From IMG/VR virus record IMGVR_UViG_3300004258_000002, positions 1 to 56,240 of that record: a DNA stretch of 56,240 bases; one strand, written 5' to 3'. The DNA comes from a virus. This document shows positions 31,897 to 41,187 of this stretch, piece by piece. Position 1 is the first letter of the stretch; each line of letters begins with the position of its first letter. Under the pieces are notes generated by a model. That model made no database searches, had not been told where the DNA came from, and saw only the letters and a program-made list of their open reading frames with translations. A program made the position numbers and the translations under genes.

Positions 31897-34800
31897 ATGG
31901 ACCGGTCTAAGCGGACTTGTATCGTGGTTCCTGATGCGGTGCTGGCGAATTGGTATCATGAACACCGGGCGTTTTATAAAGACACATCGAAGATGCTGTT
32001 TGTTGGCATGTCGCCTAAAACAAATAAAGACGGCGGCATTCAACGCGAGCCAATACTGGACGAGCAGGGCAATCCAAAGCTGGTCAATGATAAGGAAATC
32101 TATCAAGACATCCTGACTAAGGACAACAAGGACATTATCTGGGATAAGATGCACAAAATCCCGCAGTCTAACTTTTCCTTGGTGGTGATGTCGCATTCTC
32201 GGTTCGGCATGATTCCGGTAAAGGGCGACACCAAGCGTAAATACGCAGACCTGATGATGTCGCGTGAGTTATTAAGTGCCGGCGAGGCCGACAAGCTGAT
32301 GAGCGCGAATCCAGGGAAAGTATCGTATGCAGATGCGCAAAATAATGACCGGTTAGGGCAGAAATACTCGGACGAAGGCACGACCAAGCAGGATGCTTAC
32401 CCATATTTTGAAGATATGGGTTTTGATACGGTTATCGTGGATGAGGCGCATTTTTTTAAAAATTCATTTTCTCCGGGTAAAGAATCGCAACGCATAGCGT
32501 ACCTGCCAACACCGAACCCATCACAACGCGCTATCGATATGTCGCTGAAAATGTCCCATATCCGGGAGATTAATGGCGGTAGGGGAGTAATTTTACTTTC
32601 AGCCACTCCTGTTACAAACAGTCCTTTGGAGATTTACAACATGCTGTCTTTGTTGATCCCAATGGAAGAGTTTGAGGCGTTTGGGGTGTACACGCCTGAT
32701 GATTTCGTACGCGTGTTCGGCGATATTCAGCACATAGAAAAAATGAAGGTATCCGGGGAAATCGGCAATGTTGATGCAATGGTTGGCTTCCAGAACCTTG
32801 ACGGTTTGCGTTCGCTGTTCCACAAATATTCCATTATCAAGAATGCCGACGATGTGAAACTGCCATTGCCGGATTCAGAAGAAGTTCAGGCAACCGTGGA
32901 ATTGTCGGATGAGCAACAGGAAATTTATGTAGGGTTAAGAGCTGAAGCCAAAGACGCCACATCAGGCGATCAGAAGGTACGCGAAGCGGCAAGGCCGCTT
33001 TTTTCCATCATCCGGGACATGGATAGGACTACGACAGACCTTGATATGTTCCACAAGCGCATTACCTTTATTTTCAAATCAGAGTTTAAAGATGCTGTTA
33101 ATTCAGCGCTGGTTAAGATGCCAAAAACCGTGCAGCGCAAAGAATACGACTCCGATCAGGAAAAGGATGTTGTTATCACAGTACCGTTTGAATATGAAGT
33201 CACCGAGAATAATGGCAAGATTATTGTGATGATGACCGATGCCGGCGAAGAGGATATGGTTAATGCTATCCAGAAAGTCGGTATTCCAGAAGATGAGGTA
33301 GCGCACCCAATTACGCCAAAGTATGCCGAGTTGCTTAAAAATCTGGCTCATGAAATGGAATTGGGCGGCAAGCAGATCATTTTTATCGAGGAAAAAACCC
33401 AGCACAAAAAGTTGGCTCGAATCCTGGTCCATTTTCTGCCGATTACCTTAGCGAACATTGGCATTATCAATGCAACCGATGCCGCCGGCGAAAAGTTGCA
33501 GCGTATTTCCGACGATTATAATGCTGGAAAAATCAAGATTGTGATTGCCAACAAAAAAGCCGAGGTCGGAGTAAACCTGCAAAAAGGTACGTCAGCGATC
33601 CACCATTTAACTTTCCCTTGGGTACCGGCCAGTATGCAGCAGCGCAATGGCCGAGGCATCAGGCAAGGCAATACCGTCGAAACAGTGCGTATTTACCATT
33701 ATATCGGCAAGGGTTCGTTTGACCTATTCAGGCTAAACCTGATCAACCAAAAAGGCAGCTGGATTAACGATATTTTGCGCGGTACCGAGTCCAATATGGA
33801 AAGCAAGGGCGACGGGCATTTGTCGGCCGAAGATGTGATGGTGCTGCTGTCGGATAATCCAGAAGAAGCGCGCGCGAGAATGGAAGAGTCCAAGGCCAAG
33901 CGCGAGAAGGCTAAAAAGGGAAAAGCCGATAAAGCGATGGTGATTAACTTGAACCAGCTTATCGAAGCGCGGCGCAAGTTATCCTTGCTGTCTGGATGGA
34001 AAGCTGACGAAAAAACCAAGATTGAAGACGAAATCAGCAAGCTGAATGCCCGCATCGAGGCCCACCAAGACGACGGCACCGAAGATGCCAAAAACAAACT
34101 GATCGACTTAAAACGCAAGCGTACGATTCAGGCGAATAAACTATCAGGGCTGGATGCCAAATACCAAGCTATCGAAGAATCGGCGGCGTCTTCCGTGAAG
34201 CAGAAGACAGTATTCCTAAAGGCTAAGGCTGCTTCCGGTGAACTGCCGTTTGATACCGGTGCCATTGATAACCCGGATTCCGTGTTGATTACTCGGGATG
34301 GCCGGGTAATACGTGCCGGCATGGTGTTCGATTTCACCACGGAAAAATACGGCGGAACGGCCATTACCGGGTTGCGCCTGGTTTCGGCGATTGATTCAAA
34401 AACTCAAGCGGTATCGTTGCTGTCCAAGGGCTCAACCTATGTGCAAAATATCGGCCTGGGCGAGCTTTACCGTTACGCTATGAAGACGGTGGCGATGACA
34501 ACCGAAGAATGGGATCTAATGTCTAAATTGTCGCGGGAATTATCGCTACAGGAAGTCATTGACCTGGGCCGCGATACCGTTGATAAATTCAAGTCCGAAA
34601 TCAAGCTGAAGTACGCTGAATATTACCTTGTGGATGCCGGTGACGGCGAAGTGCTGATAGTAAAAAACAACAGCTCTTATGAGACACTGGACAAAAAGGC
34701 GTTCACTTGGCCGGAACTGAAAAACGAGGCGCAAAAATGTAGCGTTGCCAAGTATTACCTGGGCAATACGCTGTATGGTGTTGATGATTTTATGGCGTTA

Positions 34801-35637
34801 TTGTTTGGCGCTGAATGGAAAACGGTGATTGAGCAATTTGCCGAAAATGCGACTCAAGAGGATGTTATTAAATCCTGCAATGCGGCTTATCTGGACATTG
34901 TTAAGCGTGTTTCTAGTGGCGATGAATTTCTATTTATGTCATCAAACGCCAATTACAACCTATCGAGTGTTATAAATCAGATTGTACCGGATATTACTGG
35001 CGACAACCGGCAGCAAATAAAAACTTGGGTTTCCGAGTTTATATCCGGCCGTAAAGTCTGGTACGACGAAGAGAGTATTAAGCGCAAAGCCGAAGCCGAC
35101 CAAAAAGCACGAGAAGCGCTTAAAAGCAGTCCTGACTACAAAGAGGTTCCTGCTGATGTGACCAGCCGACTCGCAGCAAAAGGCATTACAGCAAAATACA
35201 ATGCCAGTTCTATTTATGCACGCCGTAATTGGCCTGCTTTCTCGTTGCTATTACTTCAAGATGAAAGCGGTAAGAATGGCTTGCTGTTTGCTACCAAGGA
35301 CCGGTTAAAGAGTTCATTTGGCGCTCAGTTTGGTGCCGATATTTCCGGTGATTTCCGGGGCGCTTGGTGGTATGTTTCATCTAGCACTGATATTAATGCG
35401 CTGGTTTCGGTTGTGCTTGATGAAAAAGAAGTAGAGCTGGTTAATGCCAACAAGGGCGCCCCAGAAAAACTTAAAATCCCGGCTGGCAAGGTTGCTGTTG
35501 GCGATATGTTAGCGGGATTTACCGTAAATAGCCTAGGAAAAACCTGGGAAGCCAAAAGCTATGATATAAGTTCAGTAAAACGAGATTCCGGCTTCGATAT
35601 TGAAGAAGGTGATTTAATTCAATATGCAAGGTTCTAA
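31897..35637 (+). CDS. DarB-like protein, SNF2-type helicase half
   Basis: The same frame as the preceding methylase half continues here; coherent sequence in fact begins directly after the TGA at 31855. From the first Met (31897) it has 1246 residues. Helicase motifs: TVIVDEAHFFKNSF (DEAH box), VILLSATPVTNSPLEIYNML (motif III), KIVIANKKAEVGVNLQKGT, and MQQRNGRGIRQGN (motif VI). Charged coiled coils and unassigned domains follow. There is no good ribosome site before 31897, and a product starting there would lack Walker A. Function therefore depends on whether the TGA is real, read through or an error. Confidence 0.72.
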   Translation: MDRSKRTCIVVPDAVLANWYHEHRAFYKDTSKMLFVGMSPKTNKDGGIQREPILDEQGNPKLVNDKEIYQDILTKDNKDIIWDKMHKIPQSNFSLVVMSHSRFGMIPVKGDTKRKYADLMMSRELLSAGEADKLMSANPGKVSYADAQNNDRLGQKYSDEGTTKQDAYPYFEDMGFDTVIVDEAHFFKNSFSPGKESQRIAYLPTPNPSQRAIDMSLKMSHIREINGGRGVILLSATPVTNSPLEIYNMLSLLIPMEEFEAFGVYTPDDFVRVFGDIQHIEKMKVSGEIGNVDAMVGFQNLDGLRSLFHKYSIIKNADDVKLPLPDSEEVQATVELSDEQQEIYVGLRAEAKDATSGDQKVREAARPLFSIIRDMDRTTTDLDMFHKRITFIFKSEFKDAVNSALVKMPKTVQRKEYDSDQEKDVVITVPFEYEVTENNGKIIVMMTDAGEEDMVNAIQKVGIPEDEVAHPITPKYAELLKNLAHEMELGGKQIIFIEEKTQHKKLARILVHFLPITLANIGIINATDAAGEKLQRISDDYNAGKIKIVIANKKAEVGVNLQKGTSAIHHLTFPWVPASMQQRNGRGIRQGNTVETVRIYHYIGKGSFDLFRLNLINQKGSWINDILRGTESNMESKGDGHLSAEDVMVLLSDNPEEARARMEESKAKREKAKKGKADKAMVINLNQLIEARRKLSLLSGWKADEKTKIEDEISKLNARIEAHQDDGTEDAKNKLIDLKRKRTIQANKLSGLDAKYQAIEESAASSVKQKTVFLKAKAASGELPFDTGAIDNPDSVLITRDGRVIRAGMVFDFTTEKYGGTAITGLRLVSAIDSKTQAVSLLSKGSTYVQNIGLGELYRYAMKTVAMTTEEWDLMSKLSRELSLQEVIDLGRDTVDKFKSEIKLKYAEYYLVDAGDGEVLIVKNNSSYETLDKKAFTWPELKNEAQKCSVAKYYLGNTLYGVDDFMALLFGAEWKTVIEQFAENATQEDVIKSCNAAYLDIVKRVSSGDEFLFMSSNANYNLSSVINQIVPDITGDNRQQIKTWVSEFISGRKVWYDEESIKRKAEADQKAREALKSSPDYKEVPADVTSRLAAKGITAKYNASSIYARRNWPAFSLLLLQDESGKNGLLFATKDRLKSSFGAQFGADISGDFRGAWWYVSSSTDINALVSVVLDEKEVELVNANKGAPEKLKIPAGKVAVGDMLAGFTVNSLGKTWEAKSYDISSVKRDSGFDIEEGDLIQYARF

Positions 35638-35638
35638 C

Positions 35639-36046
35639 ATGCGACTTTATAACAAACAGGATTTACAGGACCCATTATTCGAGGCGCTGGACAATAACAA
35701 AAGCGAGGTCGAATTTATCAAAAAATACGCTACCAATGTCGGTAAAATCATCAAGAAAAAGCCGCAGTTTTACCGCTATTTTGGTCCGTACTGGTGGGCT
35801 TTAAAAGCCATTATGCTTAAGTATGATGTGCCGGGAATTGATGACTTTATCGACTTGGAGTGGCTTGATCGAATCAATCTTGCCGGCGATTCTTACGTTT
35901 GTGTAGCGGCATGGGCCATGCAGGAGAGCCGAATAGAGGCCATGGAGTTACCTACTAATTTGGTTATGTTGGAAGATGAAGACGGCAATGTAACCGAGTG
36001 CGTAGTCATTGACCCATTTCTTGAGGCGCTAGTTAAGAGCGGTTGA
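35639..36046 (+). CDS. Hypothetical protein after the polyvalent cluster
   Basis: 135 residues from the ATG at 35639, just after the helicase stop and seven bases from AAGG; an earlier in-frame ATG at 35624 overlaps the helicase gene. Helical and aromatic-rich (RYFGPYWWALKAIMLKYDV, SYVCVAAWAMQESRIEAM), ending in an acidic strand. No family is recognised. It may be packaged or co-expressed with the DarB-like protein. Confidence 0.55.
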   Translation: MRLYNKQDLQDPLFEALDNNKSEVEFIKKYATNVGKIIKKKPQFYRYFGPYWWALKAIMLKYDVPGIDDFIDLEWLDRINLAGDSYVCVAAWAMQESRIEAMELPTNLVMLEDEDGNVTECVVIDPFLEALVKSG

Positions 36047-36099
36047 ATGCAATTAATGCGACTTCGATAAGTCATAACATCGACTAGCCATATTCCACC

Positions 36100-36139
36100 G
36101 GAAAACCAACCAAAAAAACCACAACTGACGCTCCATAAT
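36100..36139 (+). promoter_or_regulatory. Late-type promoter 7 (GGAAAAC box + CATAAT -10), portal
   Basis: GGAAAAC at 36100-36106 within CCACCGGAAAACC lies 27 nt before CATAAT (36134-36139). Predicted +1 near 36146, 23 nt before the portal ATG. The -10 lies inside the left arm of a perfect 12-bp dyad. Confidence 0.7.
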
Positions 36140-36172
36140 TAGCCAAACTACCATCATAGCGGCTAATTATGG
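36133..36172 (+). repeat. Perfect 12-bp inverted repeat over portal promoter and start codon
   Basis: CCATAATTAGCC (36133-36144) and GGCTAATTATGG (36161-36172) are exact inverted copies separated by 16 bases. The left arm covers the predicted -10 and the right arm contains the portal ATG. This is the layout of an operator straddling a transcription start. No Shine-Dalgarno is visible before the ATG. Confidence 0.7.
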
Positions 36173-37704
36173 CGAAAATCTTCTCACAGCTTGGTATATC
36201 AAAGCGTCAATTTATGACGACGCATGTTGATCCTGCTAAGCAAATTTCACAGGCCGATACATTCCTTTACGGTTCTGGAACCACCACAGTAGCAACGCTG
36301 TTAGGTTCCGGTAGGCGCGTAGCCAAGGCCCGGCAACTGATCTATGAAAAGTGGTCGACCATGGAGGCTGACGCAATATGCTCATCGGCTTTGATGCTAC
36401 TTGTTACCACGGCACTCGGCGGGCATGAAACCACCGGGCAAATGGTCTTCATCGAAAAAAACCCAAAGCACCAAGACGACAAGCGCATGACTGCTATGGT
36501 CGACGAGATTGCCGAAGATTTGACCGGGCTATTTAATCGTGTCGCCTATCAAATGGCCTATACCGGGTCCGCATTCGGCGACTCTTATGCACGTATTTAC
36601 AGCAATGGCCGTGGCGTTATCGACCTTTACACGGACGAAATGGTTCGTCCGCCACTGGTACAGCCGTTTGAGCGCGGTAGTCGCACTGTCGGCTACGCGG
36701 TCTATGTCGGAGAGCGTAATTTCGAAAAACTGGACGTTACCCAGCTGGCCCGGTTAAAAATGCCGCGTACCCAGTGGGTGCCGCAGAACGGCGTTGTCGA
36801 AAAATCATTGCGGATTGCGATTACTGAAGACGATCCTGATAAGCTGCCAATTATGCCCGCTATGGCCGGCGGCTCATTGCTTTATAACGCCGAAGAATCA
36901 TATGACAACATGGTTGCATCCTTAATGGGCTTGGTCGGCCAGCGCTGGATGGATTCGATTGATGAAAAAATGCTCTCGGTCAATCTGGAGTCCATGACCG
37001 TTGACCAACAAGACAAGTTCGTCGGCTCGATTGTAAAAATGCTCAAGCGGTCAAAGGAGCTGGCCGAAAATGCCGTCAAGGGCGGAAAGCCGATCATGGA
37101 GCGTATCCGGCATATCATTCCGGTATTCAATGAAAAGCAAGTCACGCAAATTGACGCATCCGGCGCACAAACAGGCCGTTCCGGGACTATTTCCATTGAA
37201 GATGTCATCCTACATGCCCGGCTAATGTCCGGCGCTATTGGCGTTGATTTGGCGATGCTGGGTTTTGCCGACCAGCTCAGCGGCGGACTTGGTGATGGTG
37301 GTTTTTTCAGGGTATCGGCTCAGGCCGCAGAGCGCGCGCGGGTGATTCGTTCGGCACTGGCCGATTTCTTCAACGATGTCATCGATATTCATACCCTTAA
37401 GCGCTATGGCGTGGTTTTCCCGGCCAATGACCGGCCTTGGGCAATGAATTTTTATGGCTCCATTTCCTCACTCGAAGCCGAAAGGCAGCGCAGCAAAGTA
37501 GACGGCGCCAACGCGGGAATGGTCTTGGCGCAAGCCATTCAAATGTTCAAAGACATGGGCTGCACGTCTGAAATTTTAGCGGACATACTCAGCAAAGAAT
37601 TTCTGCTAGACGAAGAGCAAGCCAAAATGTACGCCAAGATTTTGGATGTTAAGCCGCCCGAGCCGCCTGAAGGCGATGGCGGCAATGGCGGTGGGTTTCG
37701 ATGA
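36169..37704 (+). CDS. Portal protein
   Basis: 511 residues. Helical wing and stem segments typical of portals: KARQLIYEKWSTMEADAICS, FNRVAYQMAYTGSAFGDSYA, DLYTDEMVRPP, and a late RVSAQAAERARVIRSALADF stem. Length fits gp20-type portals. The dodecamer forms the DNA entry vertex. The C-terminus is Pro/Gly-rich (PPEPPEGDGGNGGGFR). It lies under its own late-type promoter, far from the terminase genes, and overlaps the next gene by four bases. Confidence 0.72.
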   Translation: MAKIFSQLGISKRQFMTTHVDPAKQISQADTFLYGSGTTTVATLLGSGRRVAKARQLIYEKWSTMEADAICSSALMLLVTTALGGHETTGQMVFIEKNPKHQDDKRMTAMVDEIAEDLTGLFNRVAYQMAYTGSAFGDSYARIYSNGRGVIDLYTDEMVRPPLVQPFERGSRTVGYAVYVGERNFEKLDVTQLARLKMPRTQWVPQNGVVEKSLRIAITEDDPDKLPIMPAMAGGSLLYNAEESYDNMVASLMGLVGQRWMDSIDEKMLSVNLESMTVDQQDKFVGSIVKMLKRSKELAENAVKGGKPIMERIRHIIPVFNEKQVTQIDASGAQTGRSGTISIEDVILHARLMSGAIGVDLAMLGFADQLSGGLGDGGFFRVSAQAAERARVIRSALADFFNDVIDIHTLKRYGVVFPANDRPWAMNFYGSISSLEAERQRSKVDGANAGMVLAQAIQMFKDMGCTSEILADILSKEFLLDEEQAKMYAKILDVKPPEPPEGDGGNGGGFR

Positions 37705-38606
37705 GCCTATACGACGACATTTCAAACTCACTTTCCACAAAAGGACTGACAACCGCAGTAGGCGACGGAGTTAACTCGGCGCTGGGCGGCGTCGGTGAAG
37801 GTATAGCTGGAGCGCTGGGTGGCGGCACATTCGGCAAGGCCGTTTCCAATATCGGCACCAGCATGGCTCGTAATGCCGCCGTCGGCCTGGTCAATAAATA
37901 CGTACCAGCCAAAGTGCAGCGCCTGGCGAATGCCGGTACCGGTGCATTGGGCGACATCATGAACGGCGATTTTAACAATGCCGGTCTTCGCCTGCTGGAT
38001 TCTGGACTGCTCAGCGAGTTTCTGCCCGGCATGGATGGCGTCGGTTCTCAAGCTCGATACTGGGGAACGCCGACGCCGCTATTTGGCGGCATAACCCCGG
38101 CAGAAGCACGAAGCATCTATCAAGAAATGCGCAGCAATCAATATTGTCGTAAGAATTTATGGCTGATTGAGGTTGAAAGCTGGCTGCTTGATGATGTTTC
38201 AGGCCGATTCAATATGTTTGCTATCGATCTTGAATATACGCCGCTGACTATCTCCGGCGAAAAACGTAAGATCGGCGCAGCCCATGTGGATTGCGTCAAC
38301 TCGTCCGATCCGATTGAACTGCGAATGACCACGATGGATGATACCAGTGGATTTGTTAAAAGCTGGTTCCGCACCCATTGCGCCGCCGCAGCCGCACCAG
38401 ACGGCACTGTAGGCGTTCCATCCGAATATGCTATCAAGATAAAAGTCGTTCACGGCTTCATTACCCAGAGCAGTAACCTTGGCGGTTATCAGGATCTTGG
38501 GTTATTCCGTTGCGCATCAATGGACGTAAGCCTGTCCCGTCGTGAAGATGGGTTGCAAGAACTACCGTTAACATTTGTCCAGTTGGACACCTTTATTAAA
38601 CCGTAA
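37701..38606 (+). CDS. Putative tube-initiator/baseplate protein
   Basis: 301 residues. The first 120 residues are Gly/Ala-rich and probably membrane-active or flexible (GVGEGIAGALGGGTFGKAV). The C-terminal 160 residues are beta-rich (NLWLIEVESWLLDDVSG, MTTMDDTSGFVKSWFRTHC, PSEYAIKIKVVHGFITQ). Those patterns recall tail-tube-fold baseplate proteins that start tube assembly. Encoded directly before the tape measure. Assignment is by context and pattern. Confidence 0.55.
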   Translation: MSLYDDISNSLSTKGLTTAVGDGVNSALGGVGEGIAGALGGGTFGKAVSNIGTSMARNAAVGLVNKYVPAKVQRLANAGTGALGDIMNGDFNNAGLRLLDSGLLSEFLPGMDGVGSQARYWGTPTPLFGGITPAEARSIYQEMRSNQYCRKNLWLIEVESWLLDDVSGRFNMFAIDLEYTPLTISGEKRKIGAAHVDCVNSSDPIELRMTTMDDTSGFVKSWFRTHCAAAAAPDGTVGVPSEYAIKIKVVHGFITQSSNLGGYQDLGLFRCASMDVSLSRREDGLQELPLTFVQLDTFIKP

Positions 38607-38609
38607 ATC

Positions 38610-41186
38610 ATGCCTCTACAATCCGACTCACAAGGCTTTTTAATCGGCGATGTCGTTACCGATATTCGCCGTGCAACCGATCATCTTCTGGCAATCCGCG
38701 CCGATATAAGGGCAATTAAAAACGCAGTTTCCGGCGTGTCGCCTGGGAGCCGAGAAAGCGGCAATGCTCGCGGTTCCGACAGCGGAGGCAGTATCCGCGC
38801 CAATAGTCTCCGCAGTAGCACTGCTACACCAACCGGCTCGGTAGGTGGAAATCCAAGTCCGGCGATTAGGGATTTATCATTGATAAATTCCAATGAAGTG
38901 GCTACGCCAGGTGGAAGAACCCGTGATGCTTCTGGAAGATTTATTGCAAACAGAAATGCCGGGGCGGATTCATCTGGAGCGCCAGGTGATGATCCCGAGG
39001 ATAAAAATAAAAATAAAGAAAAAGAACAGGGTCGCCTTTTAAATGGCTTCGCAAACCGGATTGCCACAGCCATAACCGCAACAACTGCTGGCGCCGAAGA
39101 AGCCGATCCAACCATCAAAGCATTTAAAGAAGTCGCTGAACCGCTTGCCCGAGGTTATGAAATATTTGCCGGTGGTGACAAAAAAGAGCGCTGGTATAGG
39201 AAAATATTTGGCGTACTCAATAAGATTAGAGGAGAAGAATCGATATTCAACCGCATAGCCAGAAGTTTGCATAATATTGAGAATAACCCTGGCGGATCGG
39301 GTGGTGCCGGTGGAAGTGGCGGTAGTGGTGGAGTAGGTGGCGGCTTAATAGGCATGTTGGCCGGGCTGATGGGTGGTAGAGGCTTGCTTGGCGCGGGTAG
39401 AGGATTGCTTGGTGCTGGAGCGGGATTATTAGGCGGCGCAGGAAGGGGTTTGCTTGGTGCAGGCAAGGGATTATTTAAGAGAATACCTATTCTTGGCGCC
39501 CTACTTGGTGGCATGACAGCCGCTTCTGATGTTTACGGGGCTGAAAATGATAATACCTTAGCGCGCGGGGAAAAAGACAGGCGAGACGGCAAAGCGGCCG
39601 GCGGCTTGGCCGGAAGCTTCGCGGGGATGGCAGCAGGAGCTAAGCTGGGTGCAATGGCGGGAGCTTTTGGTGGCCCCATTGGTGCGGCTATAGGGGGGGT
39701 AGTCGGCGGCGCAGCGGGAATGTTCTTCGGTGATCAAGCTGGGCAAATTATCGGCGAGAAAATGGGGGAATGGACAACCCAACTTCGTGAGGCGGACATA
39801 CCTGGCAAGATTGTTGGGGCGTGGGAAACAACAACCAGTGCCATAAAAAGCGGCTGGGACGGCGCTTTAAAGCTGATGTCAGATACTTGGGGCAAAGCCA
39901 AAGACCTTGGCAATGCGGCTAATGACTTTGTGAAGGACAAGACCGGGATTGATGTAAAAGCAGAAGTTAAAAACGCCTATGACGACGTAGTTAAATATAC
40001 CACAGATACCGTTATTCCATCCTTAGTAGACCTGAAAAACAAGGGGGTTGATGCAGCGGGAAAGGGTGCTCAATGGGTTGGTGAGAACACGACAGTAGGC
40101 AAAGGAGCCAAGGCCGCATGGAATGGAATGAAATCAATTGGTGATATTTTACGTGGTGGCGAAAGTGGTAAGGAGGGCTATAACGCATATAACCGCGGTA
40201 CTGGGTTAGGATCAAATGGGCATAGAGATTTAACCAATATGACCATTGCTGATATTCAATCAGCTCAAGAATTACCAAAGAGCGATAAAGGCAGATTAAT
40301 GGCTGTTGGCAAATATCAAATGATGCCGTCAACATTAAAAGAGGGGGCTGAAGCATTGAAGCTTGGGTCGGATGCAAAATTCGATGAAGCAACTCAAGAG
40401 AAGCTATTTAGTCAGTACCTACTTGGCAAGAAGCGCCCACAAATTCAAGATTACATCACAGGTAAAAGCGATGATGCGCAAGCTGCTCAAATAGCCGGCG
40501 CAAAAGAATGGAGGTCGATTGCTGACCCGCGAACAGGAAAAACCTATGCAGATAAAGGCGCTTCCGGCAATAAAGCATCTATTTCATCGGATGACTGGTT
40601 GTCGTCGATGGATGCAGCTAAAAAACAATACCAAGAGAACCTAAAGCTGGGTTTAAATGAAACAGAGGCATACAGCAAGGCCGTTTCCGGACTACAAGCG
40701 GTCACCGCTATTAATGAAGCGGGAACGCCAACCGCCATGCCGTCTTTAGCCGACGATCCAACCCAGAGCGGCCGCTTCAAATACGAAACGCTTGAAGGCG
40801 GAACTGTTCAAGTAACTGATAGTCAAGATGGTACGATTTCACTTGCCAGCGACGAGCAGGCCAACGCCTACAGAAAGCAGCAGGGTAAGCCGTATTTAGA
40901 TGCGTTTGCTAAGGCCAATAACCCGGATTCTTACAGGTCGCTTAATAGCTTCGTATCGGGACCAGGCAACGCCGCCCAGGTGCAAGTTGCCTCAGCACCG
41001 CCCATAAAACCGCCGGTATTCGCGCCGCCTCCGCCAATTCCCGAAGCACCGCCGATAATCGAGCCGCTGGCCAGTAATTCAAACCGCAGTATGACGGTAT
41101 CGATGCCAGCACAGGATGTTGGACAGGATGTTAAGGATAGAGGGATTGCGCACATTGTTACAGGAGGATATTCAAGTCGCGGGTAA
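38610..41186 (+). CDS. Tape measure protein with muralytic domain
   Basis: 858 residues. Central residues about 250-295 are glycine/leucine repeats of GLLGAG type followed by hydrophobic segments, as in tape measures that insert in the inner membrane. Residues about 520-665 form a lysozyme-like phage muralytic domain (NAYNRGTGLGSNG, GRLMAVGKYQMMPSTLKEG, YLLGKKRPQIQDYI). The C-terminus is Pro-rich (PPIKPPVFAPPPPIPEAPP). It sets tail length and helps cross the cell wall. It ends the portal unit, facing the KilA-N gene on the other strand. Confidence 0.7.
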   Translation: MPLQSDSQGFLIGDVVTDIRRATDHLLAIRADIRAIKNAVSGVSPGSRESGNARGSDSGGSIRANSLRSSTATPTGSVGGNPSPAIRDLSLINSNEVATPGGRTRDASGRFIANRNAGADSSGAPGDDPEDKNKNKEKEQGRLLNGFANRIATAITATTAGAEEADPTIKAFKEVAEPLARGYEIFAGGDKKERWYRKIFGVLNKIRGEESIFNRIARSLHNIENNPGGSGGAGGSGGSGGVGGGLIGMLAGLMGGRGLLGAGRGLLGAGAGLLGGAGRGLLGAGKGLFKRIPILGALLGGMTAASDVYGAENDNTLARGEKDRRDGKAAGGLAGSFAGMAAGAKLGAMAGAFGGPIGAAIGGVVGGAAGMFFGDQAGQIIGEKMGEWTTQLREADIPGKIVGAWETTTSAIKSGWDGALKLMSDTWGKAKDLGNAANDFVKDKTGIDVKAEVKNAYDDVVKYTTDTVIPSLVDLKNKGVDAAGKGAQWVGENTTVGKGAKAAWNGMKSIGDILRGGESGKEGYNAYNRGTGLGSNGHRDLTNMTIADIQSAQELPKSDKGRLMAVGKYQMMPSTLKEGAEALKLGSDAKFDEATQEKLFSQYLLGKKRPQIQDYITGKSDDAQAAQIAGAKEWRSIADPRTGKTYADKGASGNKASISSDDWLSSMDAAKKQYQENLKLGLNETEAYSKAVSGLQAVTAINEAGTPTAMPSLADDPTQSGRFKYETLEGGTVQVTDSQDGTISLASDEQANAYRKQQGKPYLDAFAKANNPDSYRSLNSFVSGPGNAAQVQVASAPPIKPPVFAPPPPIPEAPPIIEPLASNSNRSMTVSMPAQDVGQDVKDRGIAHIVTGGYSSRG

Positions 41187-41187
41187 A

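Noticed and set aside
29137-35637. TGA read as glycine throughout (SR1/Gracilibacteria code)
   Set aside because: TGA is the stop of many genes with normal ATGA overlaps, and no other conserved glycine is encoded by TGA. One site is better explained by mutation, error or local read-through.
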